From Chloroflexota bacterium (GTDB taxonomy: Bacteria; Chloroflexota; Anaerolineae; B4-G1; SLSP01), in contig JAAZNO010000254.1 of assembly GCA_012798275.1 (NCBI GenBank), positions 1 to 6,747 of the forward strand: 6,747 nucleotides of DNA. Reading direction: 5' to 3'. The translations under genes and the position numbers were made by a program. Of the stretch, positions 1 to 5,468 are shown piece after piece. Within the stretch, counting starts at the first letter, position 1; each line of letters starts with the position of its first letter. A model generated the notes under the pieces. That model searched no databases. It was not told the origin of the DNA and worked only from the letters and a program-made list of their open reading frames with translations.

Positions 1-283
1 GCCAAACTGCGGACTTCTGAAATTCCGCCGGCGCATCGGCTGAGATCACCCCTTGCTGGATCAGGCCCTGAATAACGGAATCTGGCATCTCAGGGCCGTT
101 GTAGCGCGCATCAGGAGCGTCAACAGTTCCCACCGCCGCGCAATAGGCAAAGGGATCCGCATAGAGCGTTTGTTCCGTAGCTGGTTGCGTCGGGGTATTC
201 TGCGAGGCCGGCGCCGAACATGCCGCAATGAAGACAACCACGGCCAGCGACAAAACTGCAAGCGATTTAGTCAAACGACCCAT
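1..283 (-). CDS. lipoprotein of unknown function, N-terminal part (runs off left edge)
   Basis: Reading leftward from ATG at 283-281, 94 codons stay open to the window edge, so the 3' end is missing. The N-terminus is a bacterial lipoprotein signal: MGRLTK, a hydrophobic stretch at about residues 7-19, then a lipobox IAAC with the lipidated cysteine at residue 22. A Thr/Gln/Pro-rich linker (about 23-38) follows. A globular part then begins with YADPFAYCAAVGTVDAPDAR (41-60), including Cys48. I associate this DPFxYCAAVGTxDxPD pattern with uncharacterised secreted proteins of Chloroflexota-like bacteria, from memory only. The start is supported by GAGAGGTGA about 4 bases upstream of the ATG. The protein should be anchored on the outer face of the membrane by its lipidated cysteine. 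The function is unknown. It lies downstream of the RQC-domain gene on the same strand, but the 227-base gap suggests its own promoter. Confidence 0.85.
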   Translation of the reverse strand, partial: MGRLTKSLAVLSLAVVVFIAACSAPASQNTPTQPATEQTLYADPFAYCAAVGTVDAPDARYNGPEMPDSVIQGLIQQGVISADAPAEFQKSAVW

Positions 284-395
284 AGTTCACCTCTCGAATT
301 TGTGTGCATCATGTCCCTGTCCCATGACGCTACATCACGAGGTCCCCCTTCCGGCAAGAAACCGGCCACAACAGAGAGCCCCGTGACTGCCGTAG

Positions 396-404
396 ATTGT
401 ATCA
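396..404 (-). promoter_or_regulatory. possible extended -10 promoter for the lipoprotein gene
   Basis: On the minus strand this reads TGATACAAT, an extended -10 element (TGn plus a five-of-six TATAAT match). No good -35 lies 16-18 bases upstream, which is tolerated by extended -10 promoters. Transcription would start near 389 and give a leader of about 105 bases. The leader includes a weak CCGG-tttcttg-CCGG hairpin near 352-366. I saw no better promoter between this gene and the RQC-domain gene. Confidence 0.3.
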
Positions 405-510
405 CAAAACTGGACATTATCAGGGCCTCTTTTACACTGGAGAGCACAGATCGGAAAATCATGAAGCCGACCCTGTCAGAGCTCAACGCGCCATCATACA
501 CGCGGAGAAG

Positions 511-1119
511 TCAGACCTGGCTCCGTCTGGGATGCGGCAATCCCGACTGCCCCAACGCCTGCAACGTCCGGTTGAGGGCCTCCCGCACAGCGCGGACCTC
601 GTGCGGGAACCAGGCGCGCAGCACCGGGGCGAGCTCTCCACGCTGGTCCTGGGCGATCGTCTCCAGCACGCGGAATTTGATCTCGCGGTGGAAAGGTTCC
701 AGCGACGGCCAGACGCTCTCCAGCTGTCCGGCGGCGGCCCATTCCGCAAACCAGTCCAACACCCGCGCGACCCACAGCGCCTTCACCCGCTCCCAGCCCT
801 GGGGTGAATGCACCAGCAGCGGAATCTCGTGGTCGTATTCGATGCGGAGCCAATCGTGATGGAGGCACCAATCCACCTTGCGGGCGATCTCGTCGGTGGT
901 GAGATGCTGAAGCCGGCCATAATCCGGCAACTTATCCCATTCCTGCGCCAGCACCTTCCGACTGCGCGATCCCTTGAGGATGAGCGTCACCCCGGAGCGG
1001 CCGGCCCCCATGACGACGGCATCGGTCGCCATGAGAATGGCATCAATCTCGTCCCGTGTCGGCGGTTCAGCCGGCAGGACCAGGGTCACGGGGATGCGGG
1101 GGCGTTGGCGGCGAGACAT
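511..1119 (-). CDS. stand-alone RQC-domain DNA-binding protein (RQC-minor-1-like)
   Basis: This is a complete 202-residue protein. Its middle part (about residues 40-112) has the layout of an RQC winged helix: GRSGVTLILKGSRSRKV (40-56), then PDYGRLQHLTTDEIARKVDW (65-84), a leucine- and Trp-containing helix, the strand LRIEYDHEIPLLV (91-103), and PQGWE (106-110). In RecQ helicases the equivalent domain binds duplex/single-strand DNA junctions. Here no helicase or HRDC domain is attached. The C-terminal half (about 112-190) is helical and HEAT-like, with FRVLETIAQ and VRAVREALNRTLQAL. Overall size and order match what I remember of the RQC-minor-1 family, whose function is not established. The start at 1119 is supported by AAGGAG at 1129-1134, nine bases upstream. 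A recognisable minus-strand promoter lies at 1224-1251. No signal peptide or membrane segment is seen, so it should be cytoplasmic. The nucleic-acid-binding role is an inference from the fold pattern. Confidence 0.7.
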   Translation of the reverse strand: MSRRQRPRIPVTLVLPAEPPTRDEIDAILMATDAVVMGAGRSGVTLILKGSRSRKVLAQEWDKLPDYGRLQHLTTDEIARKVDWCLHHDWLRIEYDHEIPLLVHSPQGWERVKALWVARVLDWFAEWAAAGQLESVWPSLEPFHREIKFRVLETIAQDQRGELAPVLRAWFPHEVRAVREALNRTLQALGQSGLPHPRRSQV

Positions 1120-1223
1120 GGCAAAGGTCTCCTTTCACTAAAGGCCAGGCGCCATAACCCGAAATTCCCAACAGCAAAATTCGATGCCTGACCCGCCTGG
1201 CTGCCTGGGACAGAGCACGTATC

Positions 1224-1251
1224 TGTATACTCCATATTGGAATTTTGACAA
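1224..1251 (-). promoter_or_regulatory. sigma70-type promoter for the RQC-domain gene
   Basis: Read on the minus strand, a -35 TTGTCA (1246-1251) and a -10 TATACA (1224-1229) are separated by 16 bases. Transcription would begin near 1217, giving a leader of about 98 bases before the ATG at 1119. The -10 sits inside the palindrome GTATAC, so the plus strand also reads TATACT here, but that direction lacks a -35 at proper spacing. It is a sequence match only. Confidence 0.5.
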
Positions 1252-1416
1252 CGCGAACCGGCCTCGCTTTTGAACGAGCTAAAAAGTACCGCCATTCAGG
1301 CCGGTGTGATCTGGAACTGAACGTGAGAGAGCGGAATGGCGCGCTCTGCCATCCTTACCAGCTGTTGAACGGCCTGGCATCCCTCTTTTGACGCCAGGAC
1401 AGTAAACCTGTAAACC

Positions 1417-1448
1417 GCGCGGACGTGCGCAACGCACGCTCCCCGCGC
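1417..1448. repeat. nested inverted repeat next to the toxin-antitoxin promoter
   Basis: Outer arms GCGCGG (1417-1422) and CCGCGC (1443-1448) enclose inner arms GTGCG (1425-1429) and CGCAC (1433-1437) around a CAA triloop. This would form an 11-base-pair interrupted hairpin as RNA, or a two-part dyad as DNA. It ends three bases before the -35 of the plus-strand promoter at 1452. No T-run follows on either strand, so it does not look like an intrinsic terminator. An operator bound by the antitoxin complex is one possibility, but this is inference. Confidence 0.4.
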
Positions 1449-1451
1449 ACA

Positions 1452-1480
1452 TTGAAAGCAGCTCCGTTTTGTTGTATACT
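1452..1480 (+). promoter_or_regulatory. sigma70-type promoter for the toxin-antitoxin operon
   Basis: TTGAAA (1452-1457) and TATACT (1475-1480) are separated by exactly 17 bases, a near-consensus arrangement. Transcription would start near 1487, leaving a leader of about 77 bases before the antitoxin ATG. A weaker alternative, TTGACA (1495-1500) with GATAAA (1518-1523) at 17-base spacing, lies just downstream and could be a second start. The element overlaps a minus-strand promoter-like sequence, so the two directions may compete for polymerase. Confidence 0.5.
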
Positions 1481-1501
1481 ATGGATATGCGATCTTGACA
1501 A
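1473..1501 (-). promoter_or_regulatory. second minus-strand promoter-like element
   Basis: On the minus strand TTGTCA (1496-1501) and TATACA (1473-1478) lie 17 bases apart. It shares its -10 palindrome with the plus-strand promoter of the toxin-antitoxin pair. A transcript from it would run through the nested inverted repeat and on toward the RQC-domain gene about 350 bases away. It could be a distal promoter for that gene, a source of a non-coding RNA, or chance. Its close likeness to the element at 1224-1251 argues against pure chance. Confidence 0.3.
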
Positions 1502-1553
1502 AGAAACGTACCCTGCTGATAAAAAAGCAAGCGGGCGAGCCAGCATAGCCACG

Positions 1554-1558
1554 GGAGG
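1554..1558 (+). promoter_or_regulatory. ribosome binding site that decides the antitoxin start
   Basis: GGAGG here is five bases before ATG at 1564. The in-frame GTG at 1558 overlaps this sequence and therefore cannot be the start it serves, so the ATG at 1564 is preferred. Confidence 0.7.
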
Positions 1559-1563
1559 TGAAG

Positions 1564-1770
1564 ATGAAGGTTGCGGATACTACGCTAGATTTATCGGTCT
1601 TGCCCCGCCAGGCGCGGCAGGAACTGGTAGATTTCTATGAATTTCTAGCGCAAAAATACCAGGCGGTTCCCGAACCCCCCACGGAGCCTGCTTTTGCCGC
1701 TTTCTTGCGCACTCCGATCCAGGCGCCTCACTGGATCCCCTACACGCGCGTGGCCTTGCATGAGCGTTAA
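1564..1770 (+). CDS. small antitoxin of the DUF2281/VapB-like type
   Basis: This is a 68-residue protein. LSVLPRQARQELVDFYEFLA (10-29) matches the common antitoxin pattern of a LP-x-x-x-R/K-x-E-x-x-D-F-x-x-F-L helix. The tail, with FLRTP (47-51) and a final R-V-A-L-H-E-R, resembles the C-terminal toxin-contact segment of DUF2281-type antitoxins, which often end in R-E-E-x-x-E/D-R. It would neutralise the PIN-domain ribonuclease encoded next to it and, with it, repress the operon. The stop codon overlaps the toxin start by 11 bases (1760-1770), the usual translational coupling in such pairs. The ATG at 1564 is chosen because GGAGG sits five bases ahead of it. The gene appears intact although its toxin partner is broken. 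Family assignment is from pattern memory, so an AbrB- or Phd-type alternative is less likely but not excluded. Confidence 0.75.
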   Translation: MKVADTTLDLSVLPRQARQELVDFYEFLAQKYQAVPEPPTEPAFAAFLRTPIQAPHWIPYTRVALHER

Positions 1771-2184
1771 GCGGGTTTTCGTTGATACCAACCTCTTTGT
1801 CTACGCCAAATTCCAGACGCCGCAAACGTTGATCCAACACCAACGAGCCGTGCAGTTTTTAGAAACGCTCTCAGATCCAGTCGTCGTCAGTGTGCAGGTG
1901 CTCAACGAATTTGCCAGTGCGTTGCTCAAACATAAGATTGATGACACTCTCATTCAGGAAGCAGTAAAGACGATTGCGGCCGGGAGCACAGTCATCCCCT
2001 GACATGAAATATTGTGGAACACGCCTTGCAGATCAAACTTCGCTATCAATTCCCGTATTGGGATAGTCTCATCGTCGGGGCTGCATTGGAGGCGGATTGC
2101 GCCGTGCTCTACTCTGAGGACCTGCAACATCAGCAAGTCATTGAGCATACGCTGCATATCATGAATCCTTTTAAGGAACCTTAG
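1760..2184 (+). pseudogene. vapC: VapC-type PIN-domain toxin, broken by frameshift and stop
   Basis: The first frame (ATG 1760 to TGA 2000-2002) encodes 80 residues with RVFVDTN (5-11; Asp9 is the first PIN acidic residue) and VLNEFASALLK (47-57; Glu50). The rest is in another frame. From about 2008 to TAG 2182-2184 it reads NIVEHALQIKLRYQFPYWDS, then LIVGAALEADCAVLYSEDLQ, then a short tail ending in INPF-like IMNPFKEP. These carry the third and fourth acidic positions (YWDS, SEDLQH) of PIN ribonucleases. The catalytic tetrad is thus split over two frames. Restoring one C to the CCCC run (1996-1999) would join the frames as V-I-P-L-T, but then a TGA at 2005-2007 still blocks reading; TGG there would give the expected Trp. 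At least two lesions are therefore likely. Intact VapC toxins cleave RNA, often tRNA or rRNA. This copy should be inactive unless the lesions are sequencing errors. Confidence 0.88.
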
Positions 2185-2219
2185 CGCCAGGACATGGCAC
2201 TTTGTTTTGCCCCCCGGTG

Positions 2220-2336
2220 CTATCCCCTTGTCGTCCTTTTGATCTCCTCACGCGCGAGACCAAAGACCGCATAGACCTGCGCGTGGAGCTTCGCTTCCAG
2301 CGTGGCGACGTCCGCGCGTAGAGGGAAGGATGCTAT
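2220..2336 (-). pseudogene. possible C-terminal remnant of a restriction-modification type protein
   Basis: On the minus strand, the last 35 or so codons before TAG (2220-2222) read as a heptad-like helix followed by a short motif: LRADVATLEAKLHAQVYAVF, then GLAREEIKRTT. This resembles the tail of large methylase/restriction proteins, which often end in LEAEL-x-x-x-VYxLYGLTxEEI. No related sequence is recognisable further upstream in this frame, where it would run into the promoter area and then the opposite strand of the glycosyltransferase gene. If real, it is a small fossil left by a rearrangement. The match is weak and short. The rest of 2185-2459 shows nothing else convincing. Confidence 0.25.
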
Positions 2337-2459
2337 GCAGGCTCTCCATGGCCCTGGCGAGAAATGCCCCCGGTACTTCGCCGATGAGTCGTCGCCGGGC
2401 AAAACAGGGGCATCTTTTTGGAAGCGCTTCTTGTCTGGACAGGCAGGTAATACACGACC

Positions 2460-4157
2460 ATGAATGAAGAAATCAACTTCGAAGAGGCGGCACCGTGGTT
2501 GGTCGCTGGCGTCACATTGCTGGGAGGTGGGCTGCGCGTCCTGCTGCTCGGCAGCAAGGGGATGTGGCTGGACGAAACGTTCAGCGTGTGGCTGGCCAGC
2601 CACAATGTCGGCGAGCTGCTGCGGTGGACGGCCACGGTGGATCAACATCCGCCCCTGTATTATCTGCTGTTGCATGTCTGGATCGCGCTCCGAGGGGACT
2701 CGCCCTACGCCGTCCGCCTGCTCTCCGTCCTGCTGGGAACGGGCACGATCCCGGTGATATATGGGATCGGCAAGCGCCTCTCAGGACCCCTGATGGGATT
2801 TGCGGCGGCGGTATTGCTGGCGGTGTCGCCTTTTCACATCCGCTTCGCTCAGGAAACCCGCATGTACACGTGCCTGGCGTTCAATGCGGCCGTGGCCATC
2901 TATGCGCTGGTGAGGCTGCTCACCGATCCACGGTCTGTGGAACCGATCGGCAGCCAGTTCCGCGCGGCGCTGCGCGCCTGGCGCACAACGGAGCCGGTGA
3001 AGGCCGGGGACGGGGAAATTTTGGGCGCGGACGCGGCTACAGGCAGGCCGACGACCGGGGAAGCCCGGCGTCCCCGCCATCGCTGGCCGCCCCGGCAGAC
3101 CTTTGAGACCGACCTGGCGTGGGTCGGATTGGTGGTGTTTTCAGCGGCGACGATGCTCACCCACAACACGGCGCTGCTTTTCCCCCTGGCCACCCATGGC
3201 TTTGTCTTGGGCCTCATGCTTTTTCAGAGACTGAGGAAAACGAACTCTCCGGCTGGACTTCACGCGCCCTCACCTCAGAACTGGCTGAAGGCGCAGGCAG
3301 GCATCTTTCTGCTGTGGAGCCCGTGGCTAGTCGCCTTCCTCCATCAAGCCAGAGGGGTATACCAGGAATTCTGGTTGCCCCGGCCGGATTGGCAAACCGT
3401 GACCCGCGCGCTCATGACGTTTCTGAATGCCGCTACACCTGCGCCCGGCCAATCCAGCGCGGAGCCGGCCGCCTGGATGTGGCTCCTCTATGCGACGGTG
3501 GCAGGCCTGGGGCTGTGGCGCTATCGAAAAGAGCCATCGCGGTGGCTGCTGTTGGTCGCTCTGTTCACCATTCCCTTCGCGGGTGAGTTGCTCGTGAGCC
3601 TCCGCCGGCCTGTTTTCTACGATCGAACGCTGATCTGGATCACAATTCCGCTGTTCCTGCTGCTGGCGGCGGGAATCACACAGCTGCGGTATCGCTTTCT
3701 CGTGATCCTGGCGTTGGGGATTCTGGGGACCAACAATCTGTTCGCTGCGGCCGATTATTACCGGTTTATGCAAAAGGAGGACTGGAACACCGCCGCGGGT
3801 TATGTCGCGAACTTCGTCGAGCAAGATGATTTGGTGCTGTTCAACGCAAATTGGGCGCAGATTCCGTTCGACTATTATTTCAGGACGTATGAGGACCTGT
3901 ATGACATTCGGGTGGAGAAGCGTGGGCTTCCAGAGGACATGTTCGAGAGCGGCGTACTCGAGCCCAAGATGACGGAGAACGACGTGGCAAGGCTGATGGC
4001 GTTGGTGAACGGGCGAGAGCGGGTGTGGCTGGTGTATAGCCACGACTGGTATACGGATCCGCAAGAACTGATCCCGAAGACGCTGGGCGCGAGGATGCCA
4101 GTGGCGCGGCAGCGCTATTTCTACGGCGGACAGGTGCTGCTGTATGCGGCGCCTTGA
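2460..4157 (+). CDS. family 39/PMT_2-type membrane glycosyltransferase
   Basis: This is a 565-residue multi-pass membrane protein. A first hydrophobic segment (about 12-31) leads to an extracytoplasmic loop with W-L-D-E (36-39), whose Asp-Glu pair is the catalytic hallmark of PMT/ArnT-like GT-C enzymes, and to DQHPPLYYLLLHVW (61-74). SPFHIRFAQETRMYT (123-137) is the second typical block. Further hydrophobic stretches lie at about 84-102, 110-127, 137-154, 217-256, 279-296, 338-354, 360-378 and 389-430. RRPVFYDRTLIW (382-393) resembles the P-R-Y-L-I loop of the family. The last 130 residues form a soluble domain. Such enzymes use polyprenyl-phosphate sugars and glycosylate lipids or proteins outside the membrane; the acceptor cannot be told here. 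An in-frame TAA at 2448 means ATG 2460 is the earliest start, and it is needed to include the first membrane segment. The ribosome site is weak. A hydrophilic, basic insert of about 60 residues (155-216) is unusually long. It is convergent with the lipoylation genes and has no operon partner. Confidence 0.88.
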   Translation: MNEEINFEEAAPWLVAGVTLLGGGLRVLLLGSKGMWLDETFSVWLASHNVGELLRWTATVDQHPPLYYLLLHVWIALRGDSPYAVRLLSVLLGTGTIPVIYGIGKRLSGPLMGFAAAVLLAVSPFHIRFAQETRMYTCLAFNAAVAIYALVRLLTDPRSVEPIGSQFRAALRAWRTTEPVKAGDGEILGADAATGRPTTGEARRPRHRWPPRQTFETDLAWVGLVVFSAATMLTHNTALLFPLATHGFVLGLMLFQRLRKTNSPAGLHAPSPQNWLKAQAGIFLLWSPWLVAFLHQARGVYQEFWLPRPDWQTVTRALMTFLNAATPAPGQSSAEPAAWMWLLYATVAGLGLWRYRKEPSRWLLLVALFTIPFAGELLVSLRRPVFYDRTLIWITIPLFLLLAAGITQLRYRFLVILALGILGTNNLFAAADYYRFMQKEDWNTAAGYVANFVEQDDLVLFNANWAQIPFDYYFRTYEDLYDIRVEKRGLPEDMFESGVLEPKMTENDVARLMALVNGRERVWLVYSHDWYTDPQELIPKTLGARMPVARQRYFYGGQVLLYAAP

Positions 4158-4242
4158 GGAAAGAGGGAGCGCCCGTGAAGGCGGAGGGGAAAAGCCAGCG
4201 TAGGGAGTCAGTGGCTGTGAGCAGGGTCGTCGCTAAGCGCTT

Positions 4243-5145
4243 TCACCGTGTCAAAAGTCCGGTGCCCCCGCGCCTTGCCGCCTCTGAAGCCAATGCGGCG
4301 AGGGCGTGAGCTTCCAGCGCGCGCGGCAGAGCGCAACACGCCTCAAAGCGCTGAATGACGTGCCCCCTCGCCCGCGCGGCGTCGAGGGTGGCGCGCGCGG
4401 GCAATTCGATGCGCGTCGCCCCCGCTTCCAACGCCGCCAGCTCCAGCGCCGCCCGCATCCGCCGATCGCGCGGACGCATACACCCCAGCGCCAGCTCCGC
4501 TTGCGGGAACCGCTCCCGCACCCCCCGGAAGACCTTGCTTACCGCTTCGGGAGCCGGCGGTGGCGTCGTCGCCATCGGCGTGCCGGGGGTAGGAGCGAAG
4601 ACGATGATCACCACCGTCTCCGGCGGCGCTATCCCCTCCAACAACGCCGCCTCGCTGCCCTCGTACACCGTGAGATGCGGGATCACCGGGATGCCGGCCG
4701 CGCGCAACCGCTCATAGGCGGCGCGATAATCCGCCGTCGTCGCCCGAAGCCCGAAGATGCGCTGCGCCGTCTCCGTGGCGGGAATCTCCAGCGAGGCGAA
4801 ATCAATCGCACCCGCCAGCGCCATCGCCGTCTCAGCATCCAGCAGCCCCGGATGAAGGTTGAGCAGCAACCCAGTCTCCGCCTTGAGGCGCTGAATCGCG
4901 CCCGCCAGCGGCTTGAGGTTGAGGAGCGCCCCCTCACGGGTGGAGCCGCCGCTCAGCAGCGCGCCGAGCGCGCCCCCGTCCCGCAGACGTCGCCCGGCGG
5001 CGAGCAGGGCTTCCGGCGTGGCAACCGACCTCATCCCCGCAAGATACGTCGCCGTGCAGTGCCGGCACTGCAGCTCGCAGGCAGTCCCCGAAAGCGAGAG
5101 CGCCGGAAAACGCGGCAGGGGCTGATAGACCTTCAACAGTGCCAT
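4243..5145 (-). CDS. lipS2: radical SAM lipoyl synthase subunit LipS2
   Basis: This is a 300-residue radical SAM protein. The Cx3Cx2C motif CELQCRHC (Cys23, Cys27, Cys30) binds the iron-sulfur cluster that cleaves S-adenosylmethionine. LLSGGSTREG (63-72) corresponds to the SAM-binding GGE-type strand, and LLLNLHPGLLD (93-103), ASLEIPAT (117-124) and IPVIPHLTVYEG (152-163) follow the barrel strands. Near the end are GCMRPRD (221-227) and FEACCALP (267-274), cysteines outside the core motif that could ligate a second cluster (inference). LipS2 acts with LipS1 to add two sulfurs to octanoyl groups on lipoyl domains, as shown for archaeal homologues in Thermococcus. The call rests on this motif layout plus neighbours lplA, lplB and lipS1. 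ATG 5145 is chosen because GGTGA lies a few bases ahead and homologous-looking sequence starts there; the open frame extends to 5367 but its extra N-terminus looks like non-coding overlap of lplB. The gap to lplB is 17 bases. It is the last gene of the operon. Confidence 0.82.
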   Translation of the reverse strand: MALLKVYQPLPRFPALSLSGTACELQCRHCTATYLAGMRSVATPEALLAAGRRLRDGGALGALLSGGSTREGALLNLKPLAGAIQRLKAETGLLLNLHPGLLDAETAMALAGAIDFASLEIPATETAQRIFGLRATTADYRAAYERLRAAGIPVIPHLTVYEGSEAALLEGIAPPETVVIIVFAPTPGTPMATTPPPAPEAVSKVFRGVRERFPQAELALGCMRPRDRRMRAALELAALEAGATRIELPARATLDAARARGHVIQRFEACCALPRALEAHALAALASEAARRGGTGLLTR

Positions 5146-5162
5146 TCGATCTTCACCGGAGA

Positions 5163-5468
5163 TCAGGGTTTCGCGGCCAGCAAGAGCTGCACGAAGTCCT
5201 CCACATCCGCGCCGATGACCTGCACCTCGCCTGCGAAGAATGGCGCGATGCGCTCGCGCAACACGTCCGCCCGCAGCGGAACGCCCGGCAGCGCCGCTTC
5301 CAACGCCTCCAGCGCTTCTTCGGGATGCATGAAGAAATCGCCCGTGATGCTGACCGCTGCGATGCACGGCTCCCCTTGCGCGTCCGGTACAGTCCGCAAC
5401 CGCACGCGGAGCAATTTGCCGCCGGTCACCTTGTAATCAGCGCTTGAAAAGCCATTCACGTCGGGCAT
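5163..5468 (-). CDS. lplB: lipoate-protein ligase small subunit/C-terminal-domain protein LplB
   Basis: This 101-residue protein corresponds to the accessory domain that in Escherichia coli is fused to the C-terminus of LplA and in archaea is a separate LplB. DYKVTGGKLLRVRL (11-24) and SITGDFFMHPEEAL (40-53) are the two signature blocks of that domain, followed by helices (50-60, 66-78). LplB is required for adenylation of the acyl group by its LplA partner in split systems. ATG 5468 is chosen because AGGGGGAG lies four bases upstream and residues before it (open frame to 5540) overlap lplA without similarity to the family. It overlaps the end of lplA by 32 bases (5437-5468), which favours coupled translation and equal amounts of both subunits. 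Confidence 0.88.
   Translation of the reverse strand: MPDVNGFSSADYKVTGGKLLRVRLRTVPDAQGEPCIAAVSITGDFFMHPEEALEALEAALPGVPLRADVLRERIAPFFAGEVQVIGADVEDFVQLLLAAKP

Larger units (their letters stand above)
1120..1563. other. intergenic region between divergent transcription units
   Basis: No convincing gene lies in these roughly 440 bases. Open frames here have no family resemblance and mostly poor starts. The stretch holds a minus-strand promoter (1224-1251) for the RQC-domain gene, a second minus-strand promoter-like element (1473-1501), a plus-strand promoter (1452-1480) for the toxin-antitoxin pair, and a nested inverted repeat (1417-1448). Smaller items are a 6-base inverted repeat AGAGCG/CGCTCT near 1329-1348, CCTGGC/GCCAGG arms near 1374-1399, and a short direct repeat GTAAACC near 1402-1416. 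The AT-rich promoter blocks stand out from the GC-rich surroundings. Confidence 0.6.

Noticed and set aside
53..859. Long plus-strand open frame
   Set aside because: It lies antisense to the lipoprotein and RQC-domain genes, has Arg/Ser-rich composition without family motifs, and no ribosome site at its start.
1279..1530. Minus-strand frame under the second minus-strand promoter
   Set aside because: No family resemblance and no properly spaced ribosome site at any of its starts; it spans the promoter elements themselves.
1996..2014. Programmed frameshifting in the toxin gene
   Set aside because: CCCCTGA could suggest slippage, but the second frame has its own TGA a few bases later, so a single slip would not produce the full protein.
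2335..2463. 42-codon plus-strand frame whose TGA overlaps the glycosyltransferase ATG
   Set aside because: The overlap suggested a leader peptide, but there is no ribosome site of note and no recognisable sequence character, so it is probably chance.
3327..4064. 245-codon minus-strand open frame
   Set aside because: It is antisense to the glycosyltransferase; composition is His/Gln/Pro-rich and no motif is seen.
4158..4242. Bidirectional terminator between the convergent glycosyltransferase and lipS2
   Set aside because: I found only the short palindromic AAGCGCTT-like sequence and no GC-rich hairpin with a T-run.
4306..5436. 376-codon plus-strand open frame
   Set aside because: It is an antisense shadow of lipS2/lplB in GC-rich DNA; the product is almost all Arg, Pro, Gln and His.
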